DNA from: an uncultured Clostridia bacterium
Lineage (GTDB): Bacteria; Bacillota_A; Clostridia; Christensenellales; CAG-138
Assembly (NCBI GenBank): GCA_946539625.1
Contig: CAMNHT010000083.1
Span: 1-6,234 of the forward strand
Length of the DNA stretch: 6,234 bases
Direction: 5' to 3'
In this document: one piece after another, positions 4,836 through 6,234 of the stretch
Layout: each line of letters begins with the position of its first letter
Numbering within the stretch: the first letter of the stretch is position 1
Notes under the pieces: generated by a model
Told to the model about the DNA's origin: nothing
What the model saw: the letters and a program-made list of their open reading frames with translations, nothing else
Databases searched by the model: none
Position numbers and translations under genes: made by a program

Positions 4836-6209
4836 TTATGCGCGCTCCGCGATTTTGCGCGCGACATAGACGCCGCTTGCCGAGGCGTGCGAAAGCGAGT
4901 GCGTGACGCCGCTGCCGTCGCCGATCACGTAGAGCCCCTTGTGCTTCGTTTCGAGGTTTTCACTCAGCTCCACGTGCATGTTGTAGAACTTGACCTCGAC
5001 GCCGTACAGCAGCGTATCGTCGTTCGCCGTGCCCGGCGCGATCGCATCCAGCGCATAGATCATTTCGATGATGCCGTCCAAGATCCGCTTCGGCATGACG
5101 AGCGAAAGGTCGCCGGGCGTCGCCGCAAGCGTCGGAATCGTGAAGCTCTCCGCAATGCGCTTCTCGGTGGAGCGCCGTCCCGCAATGAGGTCGCCGAACT
5201 TCTGCAGCATCACGCCGCCGCCGAGCATGTTGCTTAGCTTTGCGATATTTTCCGCGTACGCCGTGCTGTCGTTGAACGGCTCGGTAAAACGCTTTGAAAC
5301 CAAAAGCGCAAAGTTCGTGTTCGGCGTATGCAGGGCGGGGTCCTCATAGCTGTGTCCGTTGACGGTCACAATGCCGTTGGTGTTTTCGGTGACGACCGCG
5401 CCGTGCGGATTCATGCAGAACGTGCGGACGAGATCGCCGTATTTTTCGGTGCGGTAGACGATCTTGCTCTCATAGAGTTCGTCGGTGAGATGCGAAAAGA
5501 TCTCCGCGGGAAGCTCGACGCGTACGCCGATGTCGACGCGGTTGCTCTTTGTTTCGATGTCGAGCGCTTTGCACACGCTTTCCATCCATTTCGAACCGCT
5601 TCTGCCGACCGAGATCACGCACTGACTGCAGGTGTATTCCTGATCCTTGGCAAACACCGCAAAGCCGTCGTCGCGCTTTTCGACGGCCGTCACCGGCGCG
5701 TTGAAGAAAAAGTCGACCTTCTCCTTCAAAAGCGCGAACAGATTTTCAAGCACGACGTAATTCTTATCCGTGCCGAGATGACGCACCGACGCTTCCAGAA
5801 GATGCAGCTTGTTCTCGAGACAGAGCTTTTTGATGTGCGAATTTGCGGTGGAATAGAGTTTCGTTCCCGCGCCGCCGTACGCCATATTGATCGAATCGAC
5901 GTATTCCATGAGCTCGGTCGCCTTCGTTTTTCCGATGTACTCGTGCAGACTGCCGCCGAACTCGTTGGTGATATTGTATTTGCCGTCGGAAAACGCGCCC
6001 GCGCCGCCGAACCCGTTCATGATCGCGCAGGTACGGCAATGCACGCATGCCGTGATCTTCTCCCCGTCGATCGGGCACTTGCGCTTTTCCAGGGGATTGC
6101 CCGCTTCAAATACGGCAACCCGGTATTCCGGCTTCAGCTTCATCAGCTCGTATGCGGTAAAGATCCCGCCGGGACCCGCCCCGACCACGATCACGTCGCA
6201 CTGTTTCAT
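4836..6209 (-). CDS. FAD-dependent oxidoreductase, COG2509-type uncharacterised FAD protein
   Basis: A 457-residue flavoprotein of the HI0933/GidA-like Rossmann class; reaction and substrate are not known for this group. The N-terminal dinucleotide-binding motif is VIVVGAGPGG (residues 7-15, G10-x-G12-x-x-G15), with Glu35 at the end of the second strand (VAVFEAG) positioned to hold the FAD ribose. Four cysteines follow at 45, 55, 58 and 61 (C-x9-C-x2-C-x2-C), then NGFGGAGAFSDGK (65-77), the most diagnostic segment of the family. The middle (about 120-340) is the substrate domain, with VISVGRSGSKW at 198-208. The second FAD segment is GLYVIGDGSGVTHSLSHASA (425-444), with GVYVARKIAE closing. 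The ATG at 6207-6209 is chosen because GGAGG lies 8 nt before it; a GTG 21 nt upstream in frame (6228-6230) lacks such a site within the window. The small unknown gene follows after 6 nt. The upstream promoter lies beyond the right edge. Confidence 0.9.
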   Translation of the reverse strand: MKQCDVIVVGAGPGGIFTAYELMKLKPEYRVAVFEAGNPLEKRKCPIDGEKITACVHCRTCAIMNGFGGAGAFSDGKYNITNEFGGSLHEYIGKTKATELMEYVDSINMAYGGAGTKLYSTANSHIKKLCLENKLHLLEASVRHLGTDKNYVVLENLFALLKEKVDFFFNAPVTAVEKRDDGFAVFAKDQEYTCSQCVISVGRSGSKWMESVCKALDIETKSNRVDIGVRVELPAEIFSHLTDELYESKIVYRTEKYGDLVRTFCMNPHGAVVTENTNGIVTVNGHSYEDPALHTPNTNFALLVSKRFTEPFNDSTAYAENIAKLSNMLGGGVMLQKFGDLIAGRRSTEKRIAESFTIPTLAATPGDLSLVMPKRILDGIIEMIYALDAIAPGTANDDTLLYGVEVKFYNMHVELSENLETKHKGLYVIGDGSGVTHSLSHASASGVYVARKIAERA

Positions 6210-6217
6210 ATGTGTTT

Positions 6218-6222
6218 CCTCC
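6218..6222 (-). promoter_or_regulatory. Ribosome binding site of the FAD protein gene
   Basis: GGAGG on the minus strand, 8 nt before the ATG at 6207-6209. It favours this start over the in-frame GTG at 6228-6230. Confidence 0.8.
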
Positions 6223-6234
6223 GTCAGCACATAT

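Noticed and set aside
4035..5237. Plus-strand open frame of 400 residues across three minus-strand genes.
   Set aside because: It spans a strong terminator, a promoter and two operons on the other strand, has an Arg/Val/Asp-rich composition typical of antisense GC-rich frames, and shows no family motif.

Overview
The window looks like chromosomal DNA from a GC-rich anaerobic Firmicute (Clostridia; Oscillospiraceae- or Christensenellaceae-like). This is inferred from strong AAGGAGG-type ribosome binding sites in front of nearly every gene, a TTG start, small Rho-independent terminators, and a gene set (macro domain protein, Nim-like flavoprotein, COG2509-type FAD protein, small antibiotic-monooxygenase-like protein) that is common in gut Clostridia. 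No phage, IS, tRNA, rRNA or CRISPR sequence is visible.

Layout, left to right. (1) A plus-strand cluster covers bases 2-2726. It starts with the 3' part of a gene cut by the left edge. Its first residues look like the end of a macro (ADP-ribose-binding) domain, followed by an acidic segment, a long Pro-Thr repeat linker built from 30-bp DNA units, and about 220 residues that look like beta-sandwich sequence. The MscS-type mechanosensitive channel gene starts inside the end of that gene at a TTG codon (1110), and a GNAT acetyltransferase follows 30 nt after the channel. (2) A short convergent region at about 2699-2797 holds two hairpins. One of them, read on the minus strand, lies inside the 3' end of the acetyltransferase gene. 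(3) A minus-strand operon at 4250-2798 is transcribed from a recognisable extended -10 promoter near 4312-4341. It encodes, in order, an antibiotic-biosynthesis-monooxygenase (ABM)-fold protein, a Nim-like pyridoxamine-phosphate-oxidase-fold flavoprotein and an alpha/beta-hydrolase esterase. (4) A second minus-strand unit at 6209-4422 encodes a COG2509-type FAD-dependent protein with a four-cysteine cluster and, only 6 nt downstream, a small conserved-looking protein of unknown function. It ends at a strong intrinsic terminator (4365-4406).

How the genes may work together. Unit 3 reads as a small redox or xenobiotic-handling operon (quinone/oxygenase-like protein, flavin reductase-like protein, esterase). 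Unit 4 pairs a flavoprotein with an unknown partner that is probably translationally coupled to it. In unit 1 the macro-domain protein and the channel overlap by 23 nt, so they are probably translationally coupled, but no known pathway links them. The most unusual items are the macro domain-(PT)n-beta-domain architecture and the uncharacterised partner of the FAD protein. Nothing here proves a new defence or signalling system.
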